Positions 9,326-18,583 of a stretch of 36,956 nucleotides of DNA are shown one piece after another. Positions within the stretch are counted from its first letter, which is position 1. Every line of letters begins with the position of its first letter. The stretch is from Acaryochloris sp. IP29b_bin.148 (GTDB lineage: Bacteria > Cyanobacteriota > Cyanobacteriia > Thermosynechococcales > Thermosynechococcaceae), in NCBI RefSeq assembly GCF_028285565.1, contig NZ_JANQOY010000036.1, positions 1 through 36,956 of the forward strand, read 5' to 3'. The translations under genes were made by a program, and so were the position numbers. A model generated the notes under the pieces. That model was not told the origin of the DNA and did not search any database. It worked only from the letters and a program-made list of their open reading frames with translations.

Positions 9326-11668
9326 CTAGTTTCTGATACCGTTAGCAACCACTCCCAAGATAGGAATTTGAGCGATTTCTAACATGCGTAGACTTTCCTT
9401 CAACAAGCTTCTGGGTACACTGCCCAATTGAGCCACCACCACTAGTCCATCTGTTTGAGGAGCAATAATAGTTGGATCTGCCAAGTTGAGAGGAGGGCAG
9501 TCATAGATGACTAAATCAAATTGTTCATCAAAAACGCCCATCAGCTTTTGCATTTTTTGAGACGCCAAAATACGCGTGGGGTCAGAGGGTAGCATCCCAG
9601 CCGTCAGCACAAAGAGATTTTCCGTGCCTGGCAAAGGATGAATCGTAGATTGAAGATTCCCTTCCGTTGCCATCAAGTCACTCAAGCCAGGACTATTGGG
9701 CAAATTCAACACCCGGCTAAGGCTAGGGGCGCGTAGGTCGGCATCCACCAATAACACCCTTCGGCCCATCGCTGCTGCCGCTTGAGCAAGGTGCATAGAA
9801 GTCGTGGTCTTCCCTTCGTGAGAGGAACAAGACGACATTACAAGAGACGAAATGGGTAAGTCAGGATTTAGCAGATGGAGCTGAGAATACAGCGAACGGA
9901 AAGCCTCCAAGAAGGGAGAATAGGTATACTCCGAGTTCTTTTTAGTGGTTAAACCAGCCCAATTTGCAAGCGGAAACTGCTCATTATTCAGCAAGGAGGC
10001 AGGTTTTTCTCTACTCTCAAGCAGCGTTAACCCAACTTCACTGACTCGTCCATCATCCCCGACAGGGAGAAACGGTGACTCCTCTAAGGGCTTGTGATAA
10101 GGGATGACCCCCAAAATAGGGCGATTCAACTCTGAACGTAAATCTTGTAAAGAATGGATGGCATCATTCGTTTTATCCAAGAGGATGGCAATGCCGACGC
10201 CCAGTAGCAGCCCCAAGATGGTTCCGAGCGCTAGATCACGGGGTAAGCTAGCACTGGCTTCTTCCAATACAGTAGGCTTACCTAGCAACTCCCAAGGAAC
10301 TTCATTACGAGCCGCATTAATCAGCAACTCTTCTCTTTTTTCTAGAAACTTACGATAGGTATCATTGGCAATTTTGAGTTTCCGCTGTAGGTTCTCGTAT
10401 TGCCGTGTAATGGCAGGCAGTTGCTGCATCTTTTGTTGCAGCGATCGTTGGGCACCAAGAATACCTTGCCGTTGTGCTTCTAGAACCTGAAGTTGAATGG
10501 CCGAATCAACAAATTGCTTACTCAAACCTTGGCGAAGAGAGTTTTGGTAAGGGAGAGAGGCTGCATCTGTAATATTTTTGGAGAGATTACGACCCAAGCT
10601 GTTAGACGCAGCTTGATTGATCAACGGCAACAGCTGATCGCGTTGTTCCCTCAGGGCAACCACTTCAGGGTGATTACTGGTTAGCTCTGCAGATCGAATC
10701 GCTAGTTGAGCTTCAATATCTTGTAACTGAGTCCGCAATTTCTGATAGCTGGGAGATTCAGTTAAGACCGATGCCGCCTCAGCACTAGATGGAGAAAGCT
10801 GTAATTGCTTTTGCAAAGAGGCATAGAGCTGCCGCGTTTGCATCAGCTGAATCTGGTTATCTGCTAATTGCCCTTGAATGGTGCCGGCCTGTGAGGACAC
10901 CTGACCGCCAAACGTGGCTGGATCCAGCAGTTGATACTGTTCTCTGAAACGTTGTAGGAGTTGCTCAAATTGACGTACTTGGCCTTCAACCTTGGGCAAT
11001 TGTGCATCTACAAATTGAATGGCTCGACTCAAATTGGTTTGGCGCTCACTCACACTGTAGTTGATGTACTGCTTAGATACTACGTTGGTGATTTTGGTCG
11101 CTTCTTCAGCATTCGCTGCGTTATATGTAATGGACAAAATTTTGGTTTCAGTGCTGGCATCATCTGTCACACGCTCAATCGTGAGGCTTTGAGCAAGGTG
11201 TTCGTAGGTCAGATCGGGATAATCTGCATTCAAACTTTTAGCAACCGGTTCTAAGATTTGAGGACTGAGAAGAATTTGAATCTGAGTCGGATAATCTAAA
11301 ACAGTTTGTGAGGCTTGGGCACTACCCAGATCTTGGCTTTCCACCGAAGTCTTAGTACCACTAATGGCTGATACAACCTCACTTTCTGCAGTGACAGGCT
11401 CAATCAAGATGCGGAACTCCCCCTTGTAACTGGACGGACGGGTGCGGCTCCAGTACAACGTCGACACCGCAACCACGGCCGTTACAAAAACGACCACTGG
11501 CAGGCGTCTACGAATTGCCCCAAACAGTTGACCAAGATTCAGTCCTCCTTCATCTTCTACTCCTGCTGGGAAGGATTGAGGGAGAAGCGTCAAGGCGGGT
11601 TGGGGAGTTTCTTTAACACTCTCCAACCGCTGCACTCTGGTAATTTTTGAGTTCGGTCTAGATTTCAT
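9326..11668 (-). CDS. Wzc-like polysaccharide co-polymerase with tyrosine-kinase-type ATPase domain
   Basis: A protein of 780 residues. The N-terminal Wzz domain (about 43-140) has a membrane segment at 57-73. A long coiled-coil region (about 210-450) leads to the second membrane segment at 478-497. The C-terminal cytoplasmic BY-kinase-type domain has Walker A SSCSSHEGKTTTS around Lys620, Walker A' LLVDAD at 639-644 and Walker B DLVIYD at 718-723. Such proteins control chain length and export of exopolysaccharide or capsule. The protein ends at VVANGIRN immediately after the ATPase fold, so the usual C-terminal tyrosine cluster is missing. It stands alone, with no glycosyltransferases or Wza next to it. 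Autophosphorylation is therefore doubtful. Confidence 0.9.
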   Translation of the reverse strand: MKSRPNSKITRVQRLESVKETPQPALTLLPQSFPAGVEDEGGLNLGQLFGAIRRRLPVVVFVTAVVAVSTLYWSRTRPSSYKGEFRILIEPVTAESEVVSAISGTKTSVESQDLGSAQASQTVLDYPTQIQILLSPQILEPVAKSLNADYPDLTYEHLAQSLTIERVTDDASTETKILSITYNAANAEEATKITNVVSKQYINYSVSERQTNLSRAIQFVDAQLPKVEGQVRQFEQLLQRFREQYQLLDPATFGGQVSSQAGTIQGQLADNQIQLMQTRQLYASLQKQLQLSPSSAEAASVLTESPSYQKLRTQLQDIEAQLAIRSAELTSNHPEVVALREQRDQLLPLINQAASNSLGRNLSKNITDAASLPYQNSLRQGLSKQFVDSAIQLQVLEAQRQGILGAQRSLQQKMQQLPAITRQYENLQRKLKIANDTYRKFLEKREELLINAARNEVPWELLGKPTVLEEASASLPRDLALGTILGLLLGVGIAILLDKTNDAIHSLQDLRSELNRPILGVIPYHKPLEESPFLPVGDDGRVSEVGLTLLESREKPASLLNNEQFPLANWAGLTTKKNSEYTYSPFLEAFRSLYSQLHLLNPDLPISSLVMSSCSSHEGKTTTSMHLAQAAAAMGRRVLLVDADLRAPSLSRVLNLPNSPGLSDLMATEGNLQSTIHPLPGTENLFVLTAGMLPSDPTRILASQKMQKLMGVFDEQFDLVIYDCPPLNLADPTIIAPQTDGLVVVAQLGSVPRSLLKESLRMLEIAQIPILGVVANGIRN

Positions 11669-12775
11669 CGCCTTGATTTGAGGTAAGAGGAACTTAAGAT
11701 ATTGCTGACCTTCAACTGAATTTGGAATAACGTGAGGATACAGAATCGGGGAAATAACAATCGGATTAGATCTTCAGAATAACTTGATTGTGAAGGATTG
11801 TAATTGACTCTGATCACATCCTCGACGTACCGTAGCTCACATGCCTGGTTATAAGAGCTGTCTACGCTACCTAAAACCCTTAAAACATCGGAATAGGCTT
11901 CGAATTCGCGCTAATACAAAGCTAATCGATGATAGAAACGATTGAAGTTGAACCTGGCAACTCACAATATCTAGCAATATTTAGATTTTGAAAAGCTTGA
12001 GTGTAGAACTTATCTACTGCAAAAATAGGATTTTTAGAGAAATAAGCTGATGACTATTCGATAATTGACCTTTTATAAGGTGATTTCTTTCATTTTTATC
12101 TCCATAAGGAATTTTTTATACAAGAATGCTTATTATTTTGATTACAAATTGACCAACTGGTGTAACTACGCAGAGAGGGTTTGAACCTTTCTAGTGTTCT
12201 TTGTTACAAAATCCAATCGTCATATAACATAAGACAATCTTAGTCGATCAAATGGAGCAAGACAGTGAGATAAAGTCTGTTTTTGTAAGATTTTAGTGTT
12301 GAATACGCTCAGATAACGAAGGCGATTCTCCGATTGATATCATCTGAGCAACGGTTCGCCATTGCCCAATCTATCCTTGTTAGAGAGCCTATTCCATCCA
12401 AAAAATAACACTCGAAGCTCATCAGTTACGCCTGTACTGGCTATCCAATCCCCAAAAGACCTGTTCAGACATTTTTAAGACTCTACATTATTGCAGCACA
12501 CTCTTTCTCAACTCATAAATCAGGTATAAATGAGCTGTTTGTGACCTATTTTTTGAGCATAATCAATACAAATTGAGCTAAAAAAGCAGTTGTATACTGA
12601 TAGTCCAGGTGAGCAATGGGCAAAACTCCGATGCTTCTCAAGACATGAGTTGTGCCTCAATCTACCCTAAAAATATCCAGGTCAACATCCATCAAGAGAG
12701 GGCAAAACTCTACAACAGCCAGTATGGCCTGTCTATCCATTATGGATCGGACAACTCATCAGCATCTTAACGATC
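11669..12775. other. 1.1 kb AT-rich gene-free region between Wzc-like gene and glmU
   Basis: No convincing coding frame, tRNA or rRNA is seen in this 1107 bp stretch, which is visibly more AT-rich than its flanks. It is the upstream region of the Wzc-like gene and lies beyond the 3' end of glmU. The most regular element is an inverted repeat ACCTT-TTAT-AAGGT at 12068-12081. There is no strong hairpin plus T-run after glmU. It could hold a long 5' leader, a small RNA or a decayed gene; none can be supported from sequence alone. Confidence 0.6.
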
Positions 12776-14131
12776 TTATGTGGTAGGGAAGGGACGCCAG
12801 CCGGGCAAAACACTTTGGCGTTGACGAGCGACGGCGAGCGTATCATCACCCACATCCTTAGTAATGGTGGAGCCAGCGGCAACGGTTACATCTGTGCCCA
12901 GGGTGATGGGGGCAACTAAAACGCTATTTGCACCTGTTTTACTGCGATCGCCAATGTGAGTCGGATGTTTATTGAGCCCATCGTAATTAGCGGTAATCGT
13001 GCCTGCGCCAATATTAACTTGGTTGCCTAAGGTCGCATCACCTAGGTAAGAGAGGTGGGCAACGTTGGTGCGATCGCCAATAGTCGTTTTCTTCATTTCC
13101 ACAAAATTGCCGACGCGGCATTGCTCGCCAATGTGAACATTTCCGCGCAGATGGGTATAGGGTCCGACCCGAGAATGATGACCAACTTGGCTATCCGTAA
13201 TGACTGAATAGAGCACCTGAACATTCGCTCCGATTTGACTATTTTCGATCAAACTGCCTGGACCGATACGGCTGCCCGTATCGATTTTGGTATCGCCTCG
13301 TAGGTGGGTTTGGGGTTCGATGATGACATCGGTGCCGAGTTCAACCGTTTCATCGATGGTGATGCTATCTGGCTCAACTAAAGTGACGCCAGCAGCCAGC
13401 CATTCATCCTTAATCCGATCTTGCAGAATGGTGTAGGCTGTCGCTAATTGCTTGCGATCGTTGATGCCCAAAATCTCTTGATAATCCTCCACATCCAAGA
13501 CCATCACTGGATCCAGATAGTTGACGGCATCGGTCAGATAATATTCTTGCTGGTCATTCTCTGCTTTCAGATTAGGTAAAACAGTGGCCAGAGCAGACCA
13601 ACGAAAACAATACACACCAGCATTGATACGTTGATTTTGGCGCTGGGCGGGCGTACAATCCCGATCTTCGATAATCTCTTGCAAATGCATCTGAGCATCG
13701 CAGAAAACCCGACCGTACCCCTTTGGATTCGGGAGTTGGGCGGTTAAAATAGTCGCCGCATTCTGATGCTCTTGATGGGTCGTCAGCATTTTTTGTAGCG
13801 TTTCAGGTCTGAGCAAGGGAACATCGCCATTAAGGACCAGCAGGTCCCCGTCAAACCCTTGCAAAACAGGCAGCACTTGTTGGACCGCATGCCCCGTTCC
13901 TAATTGTTCAGTTTGTTCCACAAACTCTAAGTGGGGCCAGGATTGCATTTCCTCCCGAACTTGATCAGCACAATAGCCTACAATCACAATCTGACGAGAT
14001 GGAGAGAGGTTTTGGGTACTGCTTAAGACTCGCTCAACCAGACTTTTTCCCCCTAACTGATGGAGTACCTTGGGCAGGTTTGACTTCATGCGTGTGCCTT
14101 TACCCGCTGCCAAAATTGCTACCGCGATCAT
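12776..14131 (-). CDS. glmU: Bifunctional N-acetylglucosamine-1-phosphate uridyltransferase/glucosamine-1-phosphate acetyltransferase
   Basis: This 451-residue protein makes UDP-GlcNAc for peptidoglycan and surface glycans. The N-terminal nucleotidyltransferase domain shows [20 protein letters not shown] at 7-26 and the metal-binding [10 protein letters not shown] around 97-106. The C-terminal left-handed beta-helix (about 255-440) has hexapeptide repeats, [12 protein letters not shown], and the catalytic-type histidine at 358 in [11 protein letters not shown], then [13 protein letters not shown]. Length and domain order are normal. It is transcribed away from devBCA, and its start region is separated from devB by 407 bp. 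Confidence 0.96.
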   Translation of the reverse strand: MIAVAILAAGKGTRMKSNLPKVLHQLGGKSLVERVLSSTQNLSPSRQIVIVGYCADQVREEMQSWPHLEFVEQTEQLGTGHAVQQVLPVLQGFDGDLLVLNGDVPLLRPETLQKMLTTHQEHQNAATILTAQLPNPKGYGRVFCDAQMHLQEIIEDRDCTPAQRQNQRINAGVYCFRWSALATVLPNLKAENDQQEYYLTDAVNYLDPVMVLDVEDYQEILGINDRKQLATAYTILQDRIKDEWLAAGVTLVEPDSITIDETVELGTDVIIEPQTHLRGDTKIDTGSRIGPGSLIENSQIGANVQVLYSVITDSQVGHHSRVGPYTHLRGNVHIGEQCRVGNFVEMKKTTIGDRTNVAHLSYLGDATLGNQVNIGAGTITANYDGLNKHPTHIGDRSKTGANSVLVAPITLGTDVTVAAGSTITKDVGDDTLAVARQRQSVLPGWRPFPTT

Positions 14132-14538
14132 GTCCTTGTCCTAGCGAGTCAACACCCACGGAGTATATCGTGCTTCTTTACCCATAAAGACAACAGATTG
14201 TTGCTAAACATGAAACGCCCGTTTGCTGATATCTGGCACCCAAAGTATGGGAGAGGGGGACCGATCTGCAATACTTGGCCAAGCCCTTGACTGATCGTGG
14301 ATCTCCACTTCAGTTGAGAACTGAAAGCGTTGATTAATGAGTCAAGCAAAACGCCCATATTGGCCAATTCCCTCATCTATGAATGCAATAAGCATCGGTT
14401 TTCTCCTCATAACGGCCACACTCCGGTCTAGCAAACGACCTTAAGGATCCAGCTCAAAACCTAATTGAGAATTTATGTCTATAATTTGTCTACAATTGAA
14501 GGAAAGAAGCTGAATGCTTCATTGACTGAGAGGTGGAC
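14132..14538. promoter_or_regulatory. Intergenic region between divergent glmU and devB
   Basis: This 407 bp stretch must hold the promoters of glmU and devBCA. Visible elements are a TTCAGTT-GAG-AACTGAA hairpin at 14309-14325, a CTTGGCCAAG palindrome at 14274-14283, and a TATAAT box at 14480-14485 that could serve devB, although no good -35 is placed for it. I see no canonical NtcA site (GTA-N8-TAC), which is the known control of devBCA in heterocyst formers. Possible short frames here have no support. Confidence 0.4.
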
Positions 14539-15717
14539 ATGACTCCCCCAGGAGCTAAACAACACAACGACCGATTGATAGTTATTCTGGGTGCCTCGTT
14601 GCTAGTGAGTGCCTGTGGGTTCATACAAGCCCAGCCCACCCCAAGCCCCAGCCCTATTGCCAAATCCACACAGGTGGTGGCCCGCGGCAAGATTATTCCA
14701 GAATTTGATGTGATCAAATTGTCCGTTTCTAATGCTGAAGACAGTCGGGTCAACCAGATTTTGGTCAAAGTGGGCGATCGAGTGCGCAGGAATCAGGTGA
14801 TCGCCACACTCCAAGGCGCCGATCGTCGGTTAGCCGATCTGAAAGCCGCCCAAACCAACGTCAAGCTCTTACAGGCCCGTCTGATCAAAGCGAAACAAGG
14901 GGATACCAAACCCGGTGGTATTGCCGCTCAGCAAGCCGTCGTGGCCCGGCTGGAAACTCAGCTTCCAGTCGAGATCAAGCAAAAAGAAGCTGAGATCGTC
15001 AGCGCTCAAGCATCTTTGCGAGAGGCAAAACTGACCTATCAGCGTCGCCAACAACTATTGAAAGAGGGGGCCATTAGTCGCTCAGAAGTGGATGCTGCCC
15101 GCGAGGAGTTCGAGACGACTCGCGCTACTCTAGCGACCCAAATTGCTGCCTTGGAACAGACGGTCACCACTTTAAAGGCGGAAATTCAAGAAGCACAGGC
15201 TCGCTTAGCTGAACTCCAGCAGGTCCGTCCCATTGACATCACCATTGCCCAAGCCGAGCTAGAGCAAGCTTTAATTGAAGTGGAACAACGGCGGGCTGAC
15301 TATGATGATACGCAGGTTCGAGCGCCCATTCCGGGCCAGATCCTCCGGATCAACACCAAGGTGGGAGAGCAGGTTAATACCCAGCTCGGCATTGTGGACT
15401 TAGGGCGAACCGAGCAAATGTTTGTCCAGGCGGAAGTGTATGAGACCGACATCTTAAAAATCAAAGAAGGTCAGCAAGCTACGATTTCGAGTGAATATGG
15501 TGGGTTTGAAGGAAAAATCCAGGGAATAGTTGATGATATTGGCCTGCAAATTGACCCTCGCACTTTGTCTACGGGGAACGACAATCCCACGACAGACGAA
15601 AATGCTCGTGTCGTTAACGTCTACATCCGCATTGATCAGGGGGATAGCGCGATTGTCGCTGGACTGACCAATATGCAAGTCAGGGTCACGATTGACTTAC
15701 AGGAGGAGGCTGGGTGA
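14539..15717 (+). CDS. devB: DevB-like membrane fusion protein (HlyD family), probable lipoprotein
   Basis: The periplasmic adaptor of a DevBCA-type ABC exporter, 392 residues. The ATG at 14539 has a GAGAGG site at 14528-14533 and is preferred over the in-frame GTG at 14533. The N-terminus LGASLLVSAC ends in a lipobox-like VSAC with Cys26, suggesting lipid anchoring. Then come a barrel-sandwich half, a long coiled coil (about 95-245) and the lipoyl-type second half with RAPIPGQILRINTKVGEQV. In Anabaena DevBCA exports heterocyst envelope glycolipids via TolC, but unicellular cyanobacteria carry several paralogues of other or unknown function. It overlaps devC by 4 nt. Confidence 0.88.
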   Translation: MTPPGAKQHNDRLIVILGASLLVSACGFIQAQPTPSPSPIAKSTQVVARGKIIPEFDVIKLSVSNAEDSRVNQILVKVGDRVRRNQVIATLQGADRRLADLKAAQTNVKLLQARLIKAKQGDTKPGGIAAQQAVVARLETQLPVEIKQKEAEIVSAQASLREAKLTYQRRQQLLKEGAISRSEVDAAREEFETTRATLATQIAALEQTVTTLKAEIQEAQARLAELQQVRPIDITIAQAELEQALIEVEQRRADYDDTQVRAPIPGQILRINTKVGEQVNTQLGIVDLGRTEQMFVQAEVYETDILKIKEGQQATISSEYGGFEGKIQGIVDDIGLQIDPRTLSTGNDNPTTDENARVVNVYIRIDQGDSAIVAGLTNMQVRVTIDLQEEAG

Positions 15718-16955
15718 AAGGGGAGCAACTGCGAAAGTTAACCGCTGAAAGACCCTTGGCCTGGGCTCAGCTTTCCCATCAAAAGGCTCGTTTGGCTGTC
15801 GCGATCACGGGGGTCGCCTTTGCCAATATTTTGATGTTTGCTCAATTAGGGATTCGGGCAGTGCTATTTGATGGCATCACTTTAATTCATGAGAATCTTC
15901 AGGGTGATCTATTCTTGATGTCTTCTTATTCGCGGGCCTTGGGATTTCAGCCTTTTGCCCGGATTTACCTTTACCAAGCCAATGCCGTTTCTGGTGTGGC
16001 AACGGTTAATCCCCTATACATCATGGGGGGGATAGATTGGATTAACCCCGAGCAGCTCCCGGCTTCTTCTGAGGGGCTGTCTCCTTCGGGTACCCCTGAG
16101 CCCGCCAACCAAGAAGATGAAATTTTTCCCGATCGCGTCAAAATTTTGGCCTTTAATCTCGCTCAGCCTGCCTTTACACTGCCTGAAATCAATCAGCAAC
16201 TGGATAAGTTGAAGGAACCCGATACGATTCTCTTCGATCGATTATCACAGGATGGTTTGGGGCCTATTCCTGACTTAATGACTCAAAAGCCCCAGGTGAC
16301 GACGGTGATGGGAAATCGTCGTACTCAAATTGCGGGCTTGTATACCTTGGGAAGCACGCTCTTCACGAAGGGGCATGTGATTATGAGTGATTTGAACTAT
16401 GCCGCCCGCAATGGACCCGAGAGTTTAGATAGCGTCAGTGTGGGGTTAGTGCGCTTGGATGCAGGCGCTGATCCGCTGCAAGTTCAAGCCCAGCTCCAAA
16501 AAGCCTTACCGCCCTCTATCCAGGTATTCACCCGAACAGAATTAATTCAGAAAGAAGCGGCTTTTTACGCAACGGATCCCAGTGGTGTTGTGCTGAATTT
16601 CGGTGCCATGATGGGTTTTGTTGTGGGGGTGATTGTGGTGTATCAAGTTCTCTATTCAGACGTGCTAGAACATCTACCTGAATATGCCACCTTAAAGGCG
16701 ATGGGGTTTTCCGATAATGCTTTGCTGCGTGTTGTTTTGCAGGAAGCACTGATTTTGGCGGTGTTGGGGTTTGTGCCGGGATGTGTGTCATCTATCGGAG
16801 TTTATAGTCTGCTGAGTTCTCTGACAAAAATTCCCTTGAGTTTGCGGCCTGACGTGATGGCGCAGGTGTTTATCTTAACGATTGTGATGTGTATGGGGGC
16901 GGGAGGAATTGCGACTCGGAAGCTACGCCAAGCCGACCCTGCGGATGTGTTTTAA
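15714..16955 (+). CDS. devC: DevC-like ABC transporter permease
   Basis: A 413-residue MacB/FtsX-type permease. It starts with GTG at 15714 inside the devB stop (GTGA overlap), a layout that implies translational coupling. The N-terminus has the DevC-typical RPLAWAQLSHQKARLAVAIT followed by a membrane segment (about 27-48). A periplasmic domain of about 230 residues follows, then three membrane segments near 290-312, 335-365 and 378-400 and a final RKLRQADPADVF typical of the family. The periplasmic domain carries a Pro/Ser/Glu-rich insertion near residues 113-135. It works with the DevA ATPase and the DevB adaptor. Confidence 0.9.
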   Translation: MKGEQLRKLTAERPLAWAQLSHQKARLAVAITGVAFANILMFAQLGIRAVLFDGITLIHENLQGDLFLMSSYSRALGFQPFARIYLYQANAVSGVATVNPLYIMGGIDWINPEQLPASSEGLSPSGTPEPANQEDEIFPDRVKILAFNLAQPAFTLPEINQQLDKLKEPDTILFDRLSQDGLGPIPDLMTQKPQVTTVMGNRRTQIAGLYTLGSTLFTKGHVIMSDLNYAARNGPESLDSVSVGLVRLDAGADPLQVQAQLQKALPPSIQVFTRTELIQKEAAFYATDPSGVVLNFGAMMGFVVGVIVVYQVLYSDVLEHLPEYATLKAMGFSDNALLRVVLQEALILAVLGFVPGCVSSIGVYSLLSSLTKIPLSLRPDVMAQVFILTIVMCMGAGGIATRKLRQADPADVF

Positions 16956-16958
16956 CTG

Positions 16959-17639
16959 ATGGACCCGATTGTTTCGATCCGCCATCTGAATCATGCTTTT
17001 GGCAAGGGGCAGTTGCGGAAGCCTGTGCTTAAGGATATAAGTTTGGATTTGAATCCAGGTGAGATTGTCATTCTAATGGGGCCGTCGGGCAGTGGCAAAA
17101 CCACCCTTTTGACGCTGATCGGGGCATTGCGATCTCAACAGGAAGGTAGCCTTAAATTCCTCAATCAAGAACTCCTCGGTGCCCCCAAGAAAACGCTGGT
17201 CAAGCTCCGCCAGCAAATTGGTTTTATCTTCCAGTCTCATAATTTATTGGATTGCTTAACGGCCCAAGAGAATGTGCGCATGTCTCTAAAGCTGCATACG
17301 CATTTATCGGTGGAGGAACGGAAGCAGCGTGCGATCGCAATCCTCGAAGCTGTTGGCTTAGGCGAACATGTCAATTACTATCCGGCCAATCTATCCGGAG
17401 GACAAAAGCAAAGAGTTGCCATCGCTCGCGCCCTCGTCAGCTACCCCAAACTCGTCCTCGCCGATGAGCCCACTGCTGCCCTCGATAGCAAAACGGGTCG
17501 AGATGCGGTTGAAATCATGCGAAAACTGGCTCAAGAAGAAGGCTGTACAGTCATGTTGGTGACTCACGACAACCGTATTCTAGATATGGCTGATCGGATT
17601 CTCCAGATGGAAGATGGACAGCTATTGCCAACAAGCTAA
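16959..17639 (+). CDS. devA: DevA-like ABC transporter ATPase
   Basis: This 226-residue ABC ATPase has Walker A GPSGSGKTT (41-49), Q-loop FQSHNLLD near 91, signature LSGGQKQR (145-152), Walker B LVLADEP (165-171), D-loop ALDSKTG and switch histidine in LVTHDNR. It powers the DevB-DevC exporter. It begins 3 bp after the devC stop, so devB-devC-devA form one operon. Its similarity to LolD/MacB-type ATPases is expected. The gene converges with the pirin gene; no clear terminator is visible in the 112 bp between. Confidence 0.93.
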   Translation: MDPIVSIRHLNHAFGKGQLRKPVLKDISLDLNPGEIVILMGPSGSGKTTLLTLIGALRSQQEGSLKFLNQELLGAPKKTLVKLRQQIGFIFQSHNLLDCLTAQENVRMSLKLHTHLSVEERKQRAIAILEAVGLGEHVNYYPANLSGGQKQRVAIARALVSYPKLVLADEPTAALDSKTGRDAVEIMRKLAQEEGCTVMLVTHDNRILDMADRILQMEDGQLLPTS

Positions 17640-17751
17640 ATGCGTATGGTTTGTCTGACTTAATATTAGAGCCTCCATACAGTCACAAGCTGACGGAACC
17701 GTATATTGCAACCTGCCTGCCATTATGGATTAGCTGCAATCTGGATAAGTG

Positions 17752-18459
17752 TCAAGCTGCGATATCAAAGAGTAAGATATCTGATGCCTCAGACTGTCCT
17801 TGCACCTCAAACCGTTGGAGTTCAGTGATTGCTGCAGCGTCTCCTGCGGTCAAGTTGTATGTTCCATTGAGTTGAATAGCGCCTTTCGCTACCTGAAGCC
17901 AAGCGACTCGCTGTGGGGGGAGTGCATAAGCAATCGATCGATGCTGGCTTAGCGTAGAGGCATACAAATTCACATCTTGATGGATGGTCATGGATCCATC
18001 TCGACCGGTGCGAGAGCCCATTAGTTGCAGTCGATTGTGTCTTGCAGCGATGGGACTGTGGATTTGCTCATACCCAGGAGCTAACTCATTTGTCTCAGGC
18101 ACAATCCAGATTTGCAAAAAGTGAACAGGCTCCGATGCAGAGGGATTGTACTCACTGTGCTGAATTCCTGTGCCTGCAGTCATGCGCTGGACGTCTCCGG
18201 GGCGAATGATAGAACTGTTTCCTAGACTATCCTGATGTTCTAAGGCACCCTCCAAAACATAGGAGATAATTTCCATCTCTTGATGGTGATGCAGACCAAA
18301 CCCTTGACCGGGCTGGACCGTATCTTCATTGATGACACGGAGAGAGGCAAAACCCATGTAGTTAGGATCGTAGTAACTGCCAAAGGAAAAGGTATGACGA
18401 CTGTTCAGCCAATCATTGTTGGCCCAACCTCTGTCTTGGCCTAAACGAATATCAATCAT
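17752..18459 (-). CDS. Pirin family protein (YhhW-like)
   Basis: A bicupin protein of 235 residues from the ATG at 18459, beginning MIDIRLGQDRGWANNDWLNS. This start has GAGAGG about ten bases upstream and matches known pirin N-termini; an upstream in-frame ATG would add 18 unlikely residues. The likely metal ligands are His57, His59, His101 and Glu103 in GFGLHHHQEM and TGIQHSEYN. Bacterial pirins include quercetin 2,3-dioxygenases and redox-related regulators, so the exact activity here is open. It is divergent from a LysR regulator, a common pairing that suggests this gene is its target. Confidence 0.9.
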   Translation of the reverse strand: MIDIRLGQDRGWANNDWLNSRHTFSFGSYYDPNYMGFASLRVINEDTVQPGQGFGLHHHQEMEIISYVLEGALEHQDSLGNSSIIRPGDVQRMTAGTGIQHSEYNPSASEPVHFLQIWIVPETNELAPGYEQIHSPIAARHNRLQLMGSRTGRDGSMTIHQDVNLYASTLSQHRSIAYALPPQRVAWLQVAKGAIQLNGTYNLTAGDAAAITELQRFEVQGQSEASDILLFDIAA

Positions 18460-18544
18460 TTTGAGTTGACCTCTCATGCTGACTCCGATGATATGGAGTG
18501 TTATCTCTATCATCGATCAACCTTTATTAAATGACAATATGATA

Positions 18545-18570
18545 TTTTATAGACAAATTGTCTTATAAAA
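18545..18570. promoter_or_regulatory. Putative LysR operator between pirin and lysR genes
   Basis: A perfect inverted repeat AGACAA-A-TTGTCT lies at 18551-18563. It extends on both sides into TTTTATA and TTATAAAA with one extra base. Two more GACAA half-sites are at 18533-18537 and 18574-18578, so GACAA units recur roughly every 19-22 bp. The position between two divergent genes fits autoregulation and pirin control by the LysR protein (inference). Confidence 0.6.
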
Positions 18571-18583
18571 ATGGACAATAGCG

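Noticed and set aside
12160..12220. Possible tRNA-like sequence (GGTTTGAACC) in the 1.1 kb gap
   Set aside because: The resemblance to a T-arm is limited to a few bases; no acceptor stem or anticodon arm could be built.
14149..14376. Minus-strand frame of 75 codons between glmU and devB
   Set aside because: Composition is unlike the neighbours, there is no recognisable domain and no ribosome binding site; it overlaps the likely promoter region.
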